Part shown: positions 1 to 10,138 of the stretch, piece by piece
Position numbering within the stretch: position 1 is the first letter of the stretch
Layout of the letters: every line of letters starts with the position of its first letter
Origin: Vibrio injensis
Lineage (GTDB): Bacteria; Pseudomonadota; Gammaproteobacteria; Enterobacterales; Vibrionaceae
Direction: 5' to 3'
NCBI RefSeq assembly: GCF_001895205.1
Contig: NZ_BDJF01000016.1
Span: 248,001 to 312,000 of the forward strand
Length of the DNA stretch: 64,000 bases
The notes under the pieces: model-generated
Seen by the model: only the letters and a program-made list of their open reading frames with translations
Database searches by the model: none
Told to the model about the DNA's origin: nothing
Made by a program: the position numbers and the translations under genes

Positions 1-251
1 AACAATAATAAAAAGCCAACAATACTCATGTTCCAAGTATTGATACCACCATCAGCAATAAACACACTGAATACTTGACCACTGGTATAAGAAAACGCGT
101 CAGTGACTGAATAGTTAGCCAGCAGTAAAGCGCCAATTAAGATACCAACACCAAGAGACAACAGTACTCGGCGGGTAATAATTGCTAAGCCCAATGCCAC
201 CAGCGGGGGTAACAAAGACAAAGGCGAGGAAGCAAAATCAATTACATTCAT
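1..251 (-). CDS. nhaC: Na+/H+ antiporter, NhaC family (N-terminal part only)
   Basis: The first 83 codons or so of a membrane protein that runs off the left edge. The start is the ATG at 251-249; the product begins MNVIDFASSPLSLLPPL and then has hydrophobic membrane segments. NhaC-family proteins are inner-membrane sodium/proton or amino-acid antiporters. The lysine riboswitch immediately upstream on the same strand suggests that this member handles lysine or is controlled by it, as known for lysine-riboswitch-linked NhaC proteins. Substrate specificity cannot be read from this fragment. Family call from the N-terminus plus the riboswitch context. Confidence 0.75.
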   Translation of the reverse strand, partial: MNVIDFASSPLSLLPPLVALGLAIITRRVLLSLGVGILIGALLLANYSVTDAFSYTSGQVFSVFIADGGINTWNMSIVGFLLL

Positions 252-424
252 GATCTTCAAAAACCAATAATAAATGGCAAGAGATCTACTGCAGACAAAC
301 TGGACGACACTCGTCATCACAGCTTATGTTGAACTAAGCGAAAGGGAAGCGAACACTTCACCCAACCCTACAGTAGCGCTCCATAGTTTAACAACACAGT
401 ACCGAGCTTTACTTGGATTATGCT
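252..424 (-). promoter_or_regulatory. Leader between riboswitch aptamer and nhaC-family start
   Basis: The 5' leader that must hold the expression platform of the lysine riboswitch. I see no convincing intrinsic terminator. A short inverted repeat (GATGACGA...TCGTC, about 305-322) could take part in an alternative fold. The open frame on the opposite strand here is not a gene. Confidence 0.45.
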
Positions 425-592
425 CTCCAACGTATACGATACTTAGACTATGGCAGTGTTGTCCCTATTCGATAACAACCCCAGCAAGCCGTGTTGATCG
501 ACGACTTACTTCGGCGGTAAGGCCTTTCACTTGGATTCATTGGCATCACCCCAATCCTAGTTACTTTTCAATACCGCACCTCTACATCGAGA
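425..592 (-). promoter_or_regulatory. Lysine riboswitch (L box)
   Basis: Read on the minus strand, the region holds the conserved L-box blocks in the right order: AGAGGTGCGG then AGTAAC (about 583-557), GTGAAAGGC followed by ACCGCCGAAG (about 530-500), GCTGGGGTTGT (about 485-475), and ACTGCCATAG (457-448). These are hallmark core residues of the lysine aptamer. The aptamer lies about 170 bases upstream of the nhaC-family start on the same strand. No run of T that would mark a transcription terminator is obvious between 425 and 252, so control may be at translation. The boundaries are approximate. Confidence 0.9.
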
Positions 593-627
593 AATCAACT
601 TACTTAACTCTCTTAAGTAACCCATGA

Positions 628-1053
628 CTCTCGCATTAGGTCATCGCATTGTACTTATCATCTTTGTCAATGCAACCCATAGTGAAGTTTAATTCCTTTC
701 GATGCTCTATAAGTTGCACTCATGTGTCCGTTTCGCAATAAATGGATTATTTCATGGCTAAATCAGCCCGATTTTAAAATTAACACCGACGAACGTTGAT
801 AGCTGCAGGATGATTATGCAATGAATATCACTAAACATAGTCGGTAAGCTTGAAAAAACTGCGCTTATGTTTAACGTAATGTTCAAATATGGTCATATTT
901 ATGGGCTATCCTATAAACGAATAATATTAATCTTCGGTTTGTTAATCTTTTTTTACGCAATATTCGTGTTATTATCACATTCCAATATTGCTAGAATAAA
1001 TAACTAGGTTTAATATCAACTGGTAAACCATTTTAATCTCACAGGAAACAGTA
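628..1053. other. Intergenic region between the riboswitch and hns
   Basis: About 425 bases without a coding sequence. It must contain the divergent promoters for the riboswitch-nhaC transcript and for hns, and it is AT-rich, as is usual upstream of hns genes, which bind their own product. An AGGAAAC ribosome binding site precedes the hns start. No other structure stands out. Confidence 0.5.
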
Positions 1054-1467
1054 ATGTCTGAACTAACTAAAACGCTATTAAATATTCGTAGCCTACGTGC
1101 ATATGCTCGTGATTTAACTCTAGAACAACTTGAAGAAGCACTTGATAAATTAACGACTGTCGTTCAAGAGCGTAAAGAGCTTGAAGAACAAGAAAAAGCA
1201 GCACTGGCAGAACAAGAAGCTAAGCTCTCAGCAATTGCTGAGCAAATAGCTAAAGAAGGTATCGATGTGAGTGCTTTAATTTCTGCTCTTGCTGGCGAAA
1301 CCAAAACTAAAGCAAAAAGCAAACAAGGCAAACGTGCACCACGCCCAGCCAAGTACAAATATATGGACAATGGCGTAGAAAAAACCTGGACAGGCCAAGG
1401 CCGTACACCTTTAGCGATCCAAAAAGCGTTGGATGAAGGTAAATCATTAGAAGAGTTTGCTATTTAA
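1054..1467 (+). CDS. hns: H-NS family nucleoid-associated protein
   Basis: A 137-residue histone-like nucleoid-structuring protein (called VicH in V. cholerae). It binds AT-rich curved DNA, compacts the chromosome and silences horizontally acquired genes. The N-terminal half (about residues 1-65) is a charged coiled coil rich in Glu, Lys and Leu, which serves for oligomerisation. A basic linker (about 85-100) precedes the DNA-binding domain, which carries the diagnostic core TWTGQGRTP near residue 110. Length and architecture are normal for the family. A good AGGAAAC site sits upstream of the ATG, and a shared terminator follows. Confidence 0.97.
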   Translation: MSELTKTLLNIRSLRAYARDLTLEQLEEALDKLTTVVQERKELEEQEKAALAEQEAKLSAIAEQIAKEGIDVSALISALAGETKTKAKSKQGKRAPRPAKYKYMDNGVEKTWTGQGRTPLAIQKALDEGKSLEEFAI

Positions 1468-1596
1468 CTCTTTTATTTCCTCTCTACTTAATTAACGGCT
1501 CGGTATTTATTCGATACTTACCGCATCAATCAACCTTGAGGTATCACGCTCGATTAATGAGCATTCCGTTAACAAGAGAGGTTTATCTGTTATTCA

Positions 1597-1628
1597 ATAA
1601 AGGCTCCGATTAGGAGCCTTTATTATTG
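1597..1628 (+). terminator. Bidirectional terminator between hns and gsk
   Basis: A 12-bp stem AATAAAGGCTCC / GGAGCCTTTATT with a 4-base loop. It lies between the converging ends of hns (+) and gsk (-), has AT tails on both sides and can serve both genes. Confidence 0.85.
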
Positions 1629-1666
1629 TGCGCATCAAATAATCAGCCGCTGTATGTTCACTGTTT

Positions 1667-2971
1667 TTATCGTTCCCAGTAGGCTTCTTCTAAACTGTCT
1701 TCTCGCTCAGGTAATCCACGAGATAGACGGGGTGAATGTTGTACTAATACCTCATAACTGGCTCGATTAGAATATTTACATACCTGAGAGAAAGAAGAGT
1801 ACGTTAAAAATGGATACTGGTGCTTGCTAGAATTAGGTACGTTTTCTTTATGGTACTTATTCGCAGCCATATCGTGTAATAAAGCCGACAGTGCAGCATC
1901 GCCAGCACCATTGGTATTTTTAATTTTTTCAGGGCCGCCCATATATGGCGAAATATGCGAATAAACTCGGATAGGATTTTCACAACCAAGACGGCTGGTT
2001 GGTCGACTAAACTCATAACGGTTAAATTCAGCAATGGAGCCTGGTAATAAAGGGAGAGAAGTTTCACGTTTCGCTGAATCCTCTGTATAACCAGCCATAA
2101 ATAAACCCACTGGACCAGCAGTACACAGCACCAAATCCACCCAGTCTAATGCTTTATCAGAAGCAGCCAGTGGATCTTGCTCTCCGGTTAATGCCTCAGC
2201 TTCGTCTTCATTCATGGCTAACACGGTGACGTGGTCATGTAAAAAGCGTTGCCAAAATTCGGGATCATCTTGAATAACAAATTTAGTCCCTAGAGTTAAT
2301 ACCACAGGCACATCGTATTTCTTAGCATACTCAATCGCTCTCATTGTTGCATGAGGCATAGGGTCGCCCGTCTTACAACGGACTAAATAAGCAGTAATAA
2401 CTAAAGCAGAAGCGGTACGAAAAATTTTCTCTGGGATATTATCTGGGCTTAATTGATTCATTTGACCTTCACTTATCGCAAAGGTACGTTCACCATCTTC
2501 GGTAATTAAGGCAAAACAGCGGCCAATCGCACCGTCGACACCTTGTAAATAATTCAGGTCAACACGACTAGAAGTATTACAAAGGTAACGATAACCATAG
2601 CTACCTATCTTAATATCTTGGCTCATCACACCTAATAAGGTCGAGCGATCGTCGGCCAGTACCGAATAGTTATGTAGTGTATTACCGATCGTCCCACCAG
2701 CATATTCACTACTAATTAATTGATTACTTTTTAATTCCTGATAAAGCGCTTCTGCTGCTTCATCATTAATCACCAAAGAGTGGCCTTTACTGAGTCCATA
2801 ACGTTCAATCAACTCAGAATCGACTTTAGCTTCAATGTCGACCAAAGTTTGATCAATTCCAATAATATGAGTGCGGGACATTTTCTTATTTTCTTGAGCT
2901 TGGATCACCAATGGATCGCGAGCATGAACAGGAAAATAATGTTTAGATTTGCGTTGGCCAGGAAATTTCAT
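1667..2971 (-). CDS. gsk: Inosine-guanosine kinase
   Basis: A 434-residue PfkB/ribokinase-family kinase that phosphorylates inosine and guanosine to IMP and GMP in purine nucleoside salvage. The N-terminus MKFPGQRKSKHYFPV is essentially the enterobacterial Gsk start. Seen further along are the substrate-lid region GGTIGNTLHNYSVLADD (about 93-109) and the PfkB signature NTNGAGD (about 352-358), whose Asp is the catalytic base of the family. Length agrees with E. coli Gsk. A PurR-like operator lies about 80 bases upstream, which fits control by purine availability. Confidence 0.96.
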   Translation of the reverse strand: MKFPGQRKSKHYFPVHARDPLVIQAQENKKMSRTHIIGIDQTLVDIEAKVDSELIERYGLSKGHSLVINDEAAEALYQELKSNQLISSEYAGGTIGNTLHNYSVLADDRSTLLGVMSQDIKIGSYGYRYLCNTSSRVDLNYLQGVDGAIGRCFALITEDGERTFAISEGQMNQLSPDNIPEKIFRTASALVITAYLVRCKTGDPMPHATMRAIEYAKKYDVPVVLTLGTKFVIQDDPEFWQRFLHDHVTVLAMNEDEAEALTGEQDPLAASDKALDWVDLVLCTAGPVGLFMAGYTEDSAKRETSLPLLPGSIAEFNRYEFSRPTSRLGCENPIRVYSHISPYMGGPEKIKNTNGAGDAALSALLHDMAANKYHKENVPNSSKHQYPFLTYSSFSQVCKYSNRASYEVLVQHSPRLSRGLPEREDSLEEAYWER

Positions 2972-3048
2972 AGCGTCAATTCGGCTTGGGAATAAAAAGA
3001 TGGGCGATTCTACCTCGCACTCTAGTAAAACAGCAACTAACAGAAACC

Positions 3049-3064
3049 AAGCAAACGTTTTCGT
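3049..3064 (-). promoter_or_regulatory. PurR-like operator upstream of gsk
   Basis: AAGCAAACGTTTTCGT matches the 16-base PurR palindrome (ACGCAAACGTTTGCGT) at 14 of 16 positions, with the central CAAACGTTT intact. It lies 78 bases upstream of the gsk start and overlaps plausible -35 sequence (TTGGTT or TTGCTT on the minus strand). mnmA starts 218 bases away on the other side. Confidence 0.65.
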
Positions 3065-3281
3065 GATATTTTTATTTTGCTGTCAGTAAGCCTATGCATC
3101 TTCGCGAATCCTTGATTCTCACTTTGTCTGATCGCCTGCTTACTAGACAAACTATCCCAAAAAATATCGCTTAAATAGCTCAGATAATCAGCAAGGGAAG
3201 TGTGATTGCGGTCGCGGATCTGTCCTCAAAAAATTCTTTCTGTTAGAATCTGAGCCCAAGTTAATTAAGTGGTATTACGTT

Positions 3282-4400
3282 ATGTCAGATAACCGCAATG
3301 CAAACAGCCAAAAGAAAGTGATTGTTGGCATGTCAGGTGGCGTGGATTCCTCCGTTTCAGCCTATCTTTTACAACAACAAGGCTATCAAGTTGAAGGCTT
3401 GTTTATGAAAAATTGGGAGGAAGATGATAATGAGGAATATTGTACTGCCGCTGAAGATTTAGCGGATGCACAAGCGGTCTGTGACAAGCTAGGCATTTAT
3501 CTGCATACCATTAATTTTGCTGCTGAATATTGGGATAATGTCTTTGAGTATTTCTTAGCTGAGTACAAGGCTGGAAGAACGCCTAATCCAGATATTCTTT
3601 GTAATAAAGAGATCAAATTTAAAGCCTTCCTTGAGTTTGCCGATGAGGTACTCGATGCAGATTATATTGCCATGGGTCATTATGTGCGTCGTACGTTCCC
3701 TACTCAAGGCGAAAAGCCACAAATGCTGCGTGGTTTAGACAGTAATAAAGATCAAAGTTATTTCTTATATACGTTAAGCCATGAGCAAGTGGCGCGCAGT
3801 TTATTCCCCGTTGGTGAGCTAGAAAAACCTGAAGTTCGTCGTATTGCTGAAGAGCAAGGGCTCATTACTGCGAAAAAGAAAGATTCTACAGGCATCTGTT
3901 TTATTGGTGAGCGCAAATTTACCGACTTCTTATCTCGCTATTTACCAGCACAACCGGGTAAAATTGAAACGCCGGAAGGTAAAGTAATTGGTGAACACCA
4001 AGGACTGATGTACCACACTCTAGGACAGCGTAAAGGTTTGCATATCGGTGGCTTAAAAGACGGTAGCGAACAACCTTGGTATGTGGCAGAAAAAGATTTA
4101 CAGCGTAATGTGTTGATTGCCGTGCAAGGCGCTGATCATCCATTATTAAAATCTCAGGGTTTATTGGCTTCTCAACTGCATTGGGTCTCTCGTTGCCCCA
4201 TTACCGAGCCAACACGCTGCACTGTGAAAACTCGTTATCGTCAAACGGATATTGCTTGTACCATTATTCCGATTGATGAACAAAACATCAAAGTGATGTT
4301 CGATGAACCTCAAATTGCGGTTACCCCAGGACAATCTGCCGTATTCTATCAAGGTGAAGTCTGTCTCGGTGGTGGAATCATTGAACAGCGCATTTCTTAG
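3282..4400 (+). CDS. mnmA: tRNA 2-thiouridine(34) synthase MnmA
   Basis: A 372-residue cytoplasmic enzyme that activates U34 of tRNA-Lys, -Glu and -Gln with ATP and inserts sulfur delivered by the Tus relay. The PP-loop GMSGGVDSS is at about residues 16-24. The two catalytic cysteines are seen in the TPNPDILCN motif (about 108) and the [10 protein letters not shown] motif (about 205), so the enzyme looks active. Normal length. It heads the mnmA-hflD-purB gene set familiar from enterobacteria; hflD starts 20 bases after its stop. Confidence 0.97.
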   Translation: MSDNRNANSQKKVIVGMSGGVDSSVSAYLLQQQGYQVEGLFMKNWEEDDNEEYCTAAEDLADAQAVCDKLGIYLHTINFAAEYWDNVFEYFLAEYKAGRTPNPDILCNKEIKFKAFLEFADEVLDADYIAMGHYVRRTFPTQGEKPQMLRGLDSNKDQSYFLYTLSHEQVARSLFPVGELEKPEVRRIAEEQGLITAKKKDSTGICFIGERKFTDFLSRYLPAQPGKIETPEGKVIGEHQGLMYHTLGQRKGLHIGGLKDGSEQPWYVAEKDLQRNVLIAVQGADHPLLKSQGLLASQLHWVSRCPITEPTRCTVKTRYRQTDIACTIIPIDEQNIKVMFDEPQIAVTPGQSAVFYQGEVCLGGGIIEQRIS

Positions 4401-4420
4401 TTAACTGTAGGAGTATTTAC

Positions 4421-5038
4421 GTGGCTAACACCAACTACGACCGTACTATCGCCTTTGCTGGAATGTGCCAAGCCGTGGCTTTGGTTCAACAAGTGGCAAA
4501 AAACGGTCACTGTGATTCAGACGCGTTTGCAACCTCACTCCAAGCCATCATCAACCTTAATCCAAGCAATACCGTGGATGTGTTCGGCAATGAGGCCAAT
4601 TTAAAAGTTGGCCTTCAATGTCTCGTTAATGGGATTGATAGTACACCATCAGGAAGTGAGGTAACCCGCTATCTGATCAGCTTGATGGCTTTAGAACGTA
4701 AATTAAATACGCGACGCGATGCCATGTCACAACTTGGTGACCGTTTACAGATGTTGGAGCGTCAAGTAGAACACTTTGATCTACTTGATGACACCATGAT
4801 CAGTAATCTTGCTAGTGTTTATCTGGATGTGATTAGCCCTATTGGGCCACGGATTCAAGTGACTGGCACTCCAACGGTATTACAACAAACTGCCAACCAA
4901 CAAAAAGTACGGGCTTTACTACTTTCAGGTATTCGCTGCGCAGTGCTTTGGCGTCAAGTCGGTGGTAAACGCCGCCATTTAATTTTTGGTCGTAAAAAGA
5001 TGATCGAACAAGCTCAACTCTTGTTAACAAGACTGTAA
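4421..5038 (+). CDS. hflD: High-frequency lysogenization protein HflD
   Basis: A 205-residue mostly helical protein starting at GTG behind a GGAG site. In E. coli, HflD is a peripheral membrane protein that binds phage lambda CII and affects lysogeny; its normal cell role is unclear. The position between mnmA and purB is the conserved location of hflD, and the start [19 protein letters not shown] fits the family. No domain with a defined catalytic motif is visible. The gap of 56 bases to purB suggests one transcript. Confidence 0.92.
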   Translation: MANTNYDRTIAFAGMCQAVALVQQVAKNGHCDSDAFATSLQAIINLNPSNTVDVFGNEANLKVGLQCLVNGIDSTPSGSEVTRYLISLMALERKLNTRRDAMSQLGDRLQMLERQVEHFDLLDDTMISNLASVYLDVISPIGPRIQVTGTPTVLQQTANQQKVRALLLSGIRCAVLWRQVGGKRRHLIFGRKKMIEQAQLLLTRL

Positions 5039-5073
5039 TGCTTGGCTTAATTCTTATTCACCTTCATTTTTAA

Positions 5074-6465
<1,392 letters not shown>

Positions 6466-6484
6466 GTCATCACTTGACCAGACT

Positions 6485-6516
6485 AAAAAGGACTTCTTAA
6501 AGAAGTCCTTTTTTGT
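6485..6516 (+). terminator. Terminator after purB
   Basis: A 13-bp stem AAAAGGACTTCTT / AAGAAGTCCTTTT followed by T residues, 20 bases after the purB stop. Its reverse orientation can also stop the lipid operon arriving from the right. Confidence 0.9.
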
Positions 6517-6528
6517 TGATGCGCCCCG

Positions 6529-7056
6529 TTACTGCTTTTGAAAAAACAGGGTAATTTTACCAACTTCAATGCCAAATTTTTTAATTTTGGTAAGGTTGAA
6601 CATGTGACGATCGTCTTGTCGATACATCCAATCATCAAACAGTACTTCAATATCTCGACTCTCGGTACTCAATAAAAATGAGTAACGCCAGTGCAATGCA
6701 TTACCGACTTCTTTACCTCGAGCTTGACCAATAATATCGTCAGCTTCACCGCGATATTCACCCTCTCCGGTACGAGTGATCACCCAAATACGCTGACTCT
6801 CCTCACCATCGTCGAAAATAAAGTCTTCGACTAAAGTCAGCACATCCCCCTCTACCGAGCCTTCGATCAAGACTTCAAAACGTCGTGTTTGTTTATCGGT
6901 ATAATCTTGCACCATCCCCCAAGCGTGGGTTGTGCCTGTAAAATAGTTGAACAGATCAAACTTTGGCTCTACATCCTGATAATCATTGATGTCTGTTGAA
7001 CAGCCGACCAACACCAGTGCAACACTTAACCAAAGAGCTTGCCAATACTTTTTCAT
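6529..7056 (-). CDS. DUF3833 family lipoprotein
   Basis: A 175-residue predicted lipoprotein. The N-terminus has a lysine pair, a hydrophobic stretch and the lipobox LVGC (Cys19), so the mature protein should be lipid-anchored on the outside of the inner or outer membrane. The remainder matches what I recall of DUF3833 proteins. The function is unknown. It is the last gene of the eight-gene lipid operon and overlaps the preceding chalcone-isomerase-like gene by 4 bases, so it is translationally coupled. Association with cyclopropane-synthase-like enzymes suggests a role in lipid modification or transport, which is inference. Confidence 0.8.
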   Translation of the reverse strand: MKKYWQALWLSVALVLVGCSTDINDYQDVEPKFDLFNYFTGTTHAWGMVQDYTDKQTRRFEVLIEGSVEGDVLTLVEDFIFDDGEESQRIWVITRTGEGEYRGEADDIIGQARGKEVGNALHWRYSFLLSTESRDIEVLFDDWMYRQDDRHMFNLTKIKKFGIEVGKITLFFQKQ

Positions 7057-7640
7057 CCGCGCTTTCCTACCAGTTGATTTCTTAATCTAGGGTAATCACT
7101 CCGTGGTGATAACCAAATAGCCAAAAATGCTTCATTCATCTGCGGATCGGTTATCTCACCACGAACGTGTTTATCTGTTGGTGTTGGAAAATACCACAGC
7201 TGTCCATGTTGCCCGTCAGAGACATACACCAGACGCTGTTCGCTTTCCACCGTTGGAAATAGGTGGCTTAATTGACCCATCCATGACTCAATGTTTTTTG
7301 CAGAGTAGCCAAGCTTTTGCCACTGCTTTTCGGTAGCTTCTAATAGTTGTTCACGACGAATCGTACGTAAGTAATGGATCTCTAAAGCCAGAGGATGAGT
7401 CGCTACTTCTTGACCGGACTGCTTCTGGTACTGACCATCTGGTGAACGCAGCTGGGAATGATAAACATCCCAAAATAACCACGACAGCGTAGCCTGTCCA
7501 ACCACTGGCCAATCACGCCAAGCATCCCGCATTTCTGGTTGCGGTTTATCCACTTCTGCTCTCAACGGAAGGGGCAACATCATGACGAGCAAAAGCGAAA
7601 TACGCATAACCCGTTTATATACGCTGAGCATTCCTTGCAT
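7053..7640 (-). CDS. Chalcone-isomerase-like secreted protein
   Basis: A 195-residue protein with an N-terminal signal (hydrophobic stretch LLLVMMLPLPLRA, about residues 16-28) and a chalcone isomerase-like fold. The plant enzyme motif is not expected here; bacterial and plant relatives of this fold bind fatty acids. The first ATG at 7640 has AAAGG nine bases upstream; an internal ATG at 7607 would give a shorter signal peptide and is an alternative. The gene overlaps the DUF2878 gene by 26 bases and the DUF3833 gene by 4. By context it may bind the lipid product of the methyltransferase in the periplasm. Confidence 0.78.
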   Translation of the reverse strand: MQGMLSVYKRVMRISLLLVMMLPLPLRAEVDKPQPEMRDAWRDWPVVGQATLSWLFWDVYHSQLRSPDGQYQKQSGQEVATHPLALEIHYLRTIRREQLLEATEKQWQKLGYSAKNIESWMGQLSHLFPTVESEQRLVYVSDGQHGQLWYFPTPTDKHVRGEITDPQMNEAFLAIWLSPRSDYPRLRNQLVGKRG

Positions 7641-8118
7641 GATTAAATACCTTTAATAAACACCATGTGAGCCCCGACCATTGGATAAATAAAATGCCCA
7701 TTACGGTCAGAACCGTCCATTGAAAATCCACGGCCGCAAATCGATAACCCGCCCAATAGCTGACCGCGCCACCTAAACCACCTAGGATAATGATCCAGCG
7801 TGATGAATAATGCTGAATAGCTGGGATAAGCAATCGAGCGTACCAAGCAAAACCACACCATAGGATGACTAACCAGAGTGGGATCGGATAATCGGAGGGA
7901 AAGATAAACACTCCGATAGCACCATTAATTACGTCCAATAATACACCTGCCGCAGCGAGCAGTATTACTTGAAAAAGCGAGGTTAGCTGGGTATATGCCA
8001 TACTAAGCCAAGCGATGATCACCAACATCAATGTCAGCCATTGCCAATCGGTTTGGCCCCAGACAGCACTCCACCAAATAACTTCGAACAGTAATGAAGG
8101 CAGCAACAGTCCACGCAT
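7615..8118 (-). CDS. DUF2878 family membrane protein
   Basis: A 167-residue membrane protein with about five hydrophobic segments (MRGLLLPSLLFEVIWW..., WLTLMLVIIAWLSMAY, LAAAGVLLDVINGAIGVFIF and others). The frame is open upstream to 8205, but the ATG at 8118 shares its A with the stop of the methyltransferase gene (TGATG), so I take that as the start. DUF2878 proteins commonly travel with cyclopropane-synthase-like genes; no catalytic motif is evident and the function is not known. Confidence 0.82.
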   Translation of the reverse strand: MRGLLLPSLLFEVIWWSAVWGQTDWQWLTLMLVIIAWLSMAYTQLTSLFQVILLAAAGVLLDVINGAIGVFIFPSDYPIPLWLVILWCGFAWYARLLIPAIQHYSSRWIIILGGLGGAVSYWAGYRFAAVDFQWTVLTVMGILFIQWSGLTWCLLKVFNHARNAQRI

Positions 8119-9356
8119 CAGGCGCCCTTTTGGAAGGTCATATGAATCGTACTGATTGTCCGGGCCTGAAAACCGCCTTCGCAGTAGCAGAGATAATAAC
8201 GCCACATACGAATAAATCGCTCATCGTAACCTAACCGTTGTACCTCTGGTAATGCCGCTTCAAAGCGCGAACGCCAATCGGCTAAGGTATGGGCGTAATC
8301 TAGCCCAATATCAAAAACATTGCGCACCACCAGATTACTAAACCGAGTTGCCATTTGAGTTAAAGCGGTAATCGACGGTAAAAAGCCACCAGGGAAGATG
8401 TATTTTTGAATAAAATCAACATTATTACTGTAATAGTCATAACGTTGATCGGTAATGGTGATCGCTTGAATCGCCATTAAGCCTTGCGGTTTCAATAGCT
8501 GATCACACTGTTGGATATAAGATTTTAAATAGGCCTTACCAACCGCTTCAATCATCTCAATAGAGACTAATTTATCAAACTGCCCCGTAAGCTGACGGTA
8601 ATCTTGTTTTAATAAGGTAATTTGATCGGTTAAACCCAGCGACTCAACTAATGCCTGTGTGTAGGCAAACTGCTCTTCAGAAATGGTCGTCGTGGTGACC
8701 TTACAACCATAAGTTTGTGCCATATAGATCGCCATCGCTCCCCATCCTGTGCCAATTTCTAACACATGATCAGAGGCTTGCAGCTCTAGCTGCTGACACA
8801 AACGCTCCATTTTATTCAATTGAGCTTGCTCTAAACTGTCATCACTGTTTAGATAAAGCGCGCTAGAGTAGAGCATTCTTTTATCTAAAAACGTTTGATA
8901 CAGGTCATTACCGAGATCATAATGCGCTTCGATATTTTGTTTGGCTTGGCCAAGAGAGTTACGTTTTAACCAATGGCCTAATTGATTGAACCAGCGCATC
9001 ACAACACTGCTTTGTGCTTCCAGCTTATCGAGCGCAGCTAAATTCCGTGCCATTAATTCCATCACCGCAGTCAGATCAGGACTGTCCCACCAGCCATCCA
9101 TGTAGGCTTCTGCTGCTGCAATACTGCCACCCTTGAGTAAACGAGCATAAAAATGGGGATGTTTCACCTCTATCGTCGCGTGAATCTGCCCCTCTTGAGC
9201 CGGACCGAACTGCTCAATACCCACTTCATTGAATGATTCTTTAATGGTTAAACAGCCAATTTGCATTAGGTTAAGAGACTTGAATGCCATTGCCCTCGCC
9301 CCTTTTTGTAATACAGACAGCGTTTTAGGCATAGCCAAAGAAGAAGAGTGTGACAT
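8118..9356 (-). CDS. Cyclopropane-fatty-acyl-phospholipid synthase family methyltransferase
   Basis: A 412-residue SAM-dependent enzyme of the CFA synthase family, which methylates or cyclopropanates double bonds of phospholipid acyl chains. The SAM-binding loop VLEIGTGWGAMA is at about residues 198-209. Family stretches NIEAHYDLGNDLY and SIEMIEAVG are clear. It is longer than E. coli Cfa (382) at the N-terminus and does not sit in a cfa-only locus. In this operon type, with FAD oxidoreductase and DUF1365 neighbours, the homologue may be the UfaM-type methylase of furan fatty acid synthesis; that is inference. The ATG overlaps the DUF1365 stop as TAATG. Confidence 0.92.
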   Translation of the reverse strand: MSHSSSLAMPKTLSVLQKGARAMAFKSLNLMQIGCLTIKESFNEVGIEQFGPAQEGQIHATIEVKHPHFYARLLKGGSIAAAEAYMDGWWDSPDLTAVMELMARNLAALDKLEAQSSVVMRWFNQLGHWLKRNSLGQAKQNIEAHYDLGNDLYQTFLDKRMLYSSALYLNSDDSLEQAQLNKMERLCQQLELQASDHVLEIGTGWGAMAIYMAQTYGCKVTTTTISEEQFAYTQALVESLGLTDQITLLKQDYRQLTGQFDKLVSIEMIEAVGKAYLKSYIQQCDQLLKPQGLMAIQAITITDQRYDYYSNNVDFIQKYIFPGGFLPSITALTQMATRFSNLVVRNVFDIGLDYAHTLADWRSRFEAALPEVQRLGYDERFIRMWRYYLCYCEGGFQARTISTIHMTFQKGA

Positions 9357-10138
9357 TAGCGTTTCTCCTTATTATTTTTGTTGAGTGACGATGAGCCTGG
9401 ATGAGCATAAAACGGCGCTCCTTTCATCCATAACTTCAACGCATGCCAATAGATCCCCACCATTACTTTAATCGTCATAATTGGTGTTTTGATTAATAGT
9501 TTTAACAACTGAGCAGAGGTAAAAGGCTGTGCTTTTAAAGTCAGTGTCGCATCAAATTCTTTATGCTGACGATGGCACTCCAAATGCACCATTAAGCCTT
9601 GATTGAGCGGTTTGAGTTTCCAAACATACTGCTGCTCAATCGGGTTAAAAGGCGAAACATGAAAAGCTTTTGCATGTTGCCAATACTGATTATCGACCCC
9701 AGCCTCTGCCGGTAACGCATAGTAGTGACGCTCATTCCACGGTGTATTACTCACCTCTGCCAATAAATAGCGCCACTCTCCTTGTTGATCATACAAGTAA
9801 TAAAAATTGACTGGGCTAAAATAGAGCCCGAGGTAGCGCAAATGGACCACAGCTAGGACTTTACCATCGATGTGCTGACCAGTAAGTTCATGAACTTTTT
9901 CTTGTACCGCGGCTTTCAAATCGCCTTGACCAAGATAATCTTGACGACGAAAACGGGCCCAATGCCACCATTTTTCACCCAGTCCCCACACTTTTTTTTG
10001 CAGCTCAGGCCACTGATCTAAGTCAATCGCGGGCATAAAAAGTGGATACGTCAGCTCGTGCGTCACTGGCGATAAACGCCGATGACGCACATGGCCAACC
10101 ATCAACGAACTGCTTACTCCGCTCTCTTTACTGTGCAT
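9356..10138 (-). CDS. DUF1365 domain-containing protein
   Basis: A 260-residue soluble protein. The stretches GHVRHRRLSPVTHELTYPLF near the N-terminus and PVNFYYLYD and EVSNTPWNERHYY in the middle are typical of DUF1365. The biochemical role is unestablished. It is nearly always found between a FAD/NAD amine-oxidase-like protein and a CFA-synthase-like methyltransferase, as here, with one-base overlaps on both sides. That implies co-translation and a shared lipid pathway. Confidence 0.9.
   Translation of the reverse strand: MHSKESGVSSSLMVGHVRHRRLSPVTHELTYPLFMPAIDLDQWPELQKKVWGLGEKWWHWARFRRQDYLGQGDLKAAVQEKVHELTGQHIDGKVLAVVHLRYLGLYFSPVNFYYLYDQQGEWRYLLAEVSNTPWNERHYYALPAEAGVDNQYWQHAKAFHVSPFNPIEQQYVWKLKPLNQGLMVHLECHRQHKEFDATLTLKAQPFTSAQLLKLLIKTPIMTIKVMVGIYWHALKLWMKGAPFYAHPGSSSLNKNNKEKR

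Noticed and set aside
274..627. 117-codon open frame on the plus strand
   Set aside because: It runs antisense through the lysine riboswitch, has no ribosome binding site and odd composition.
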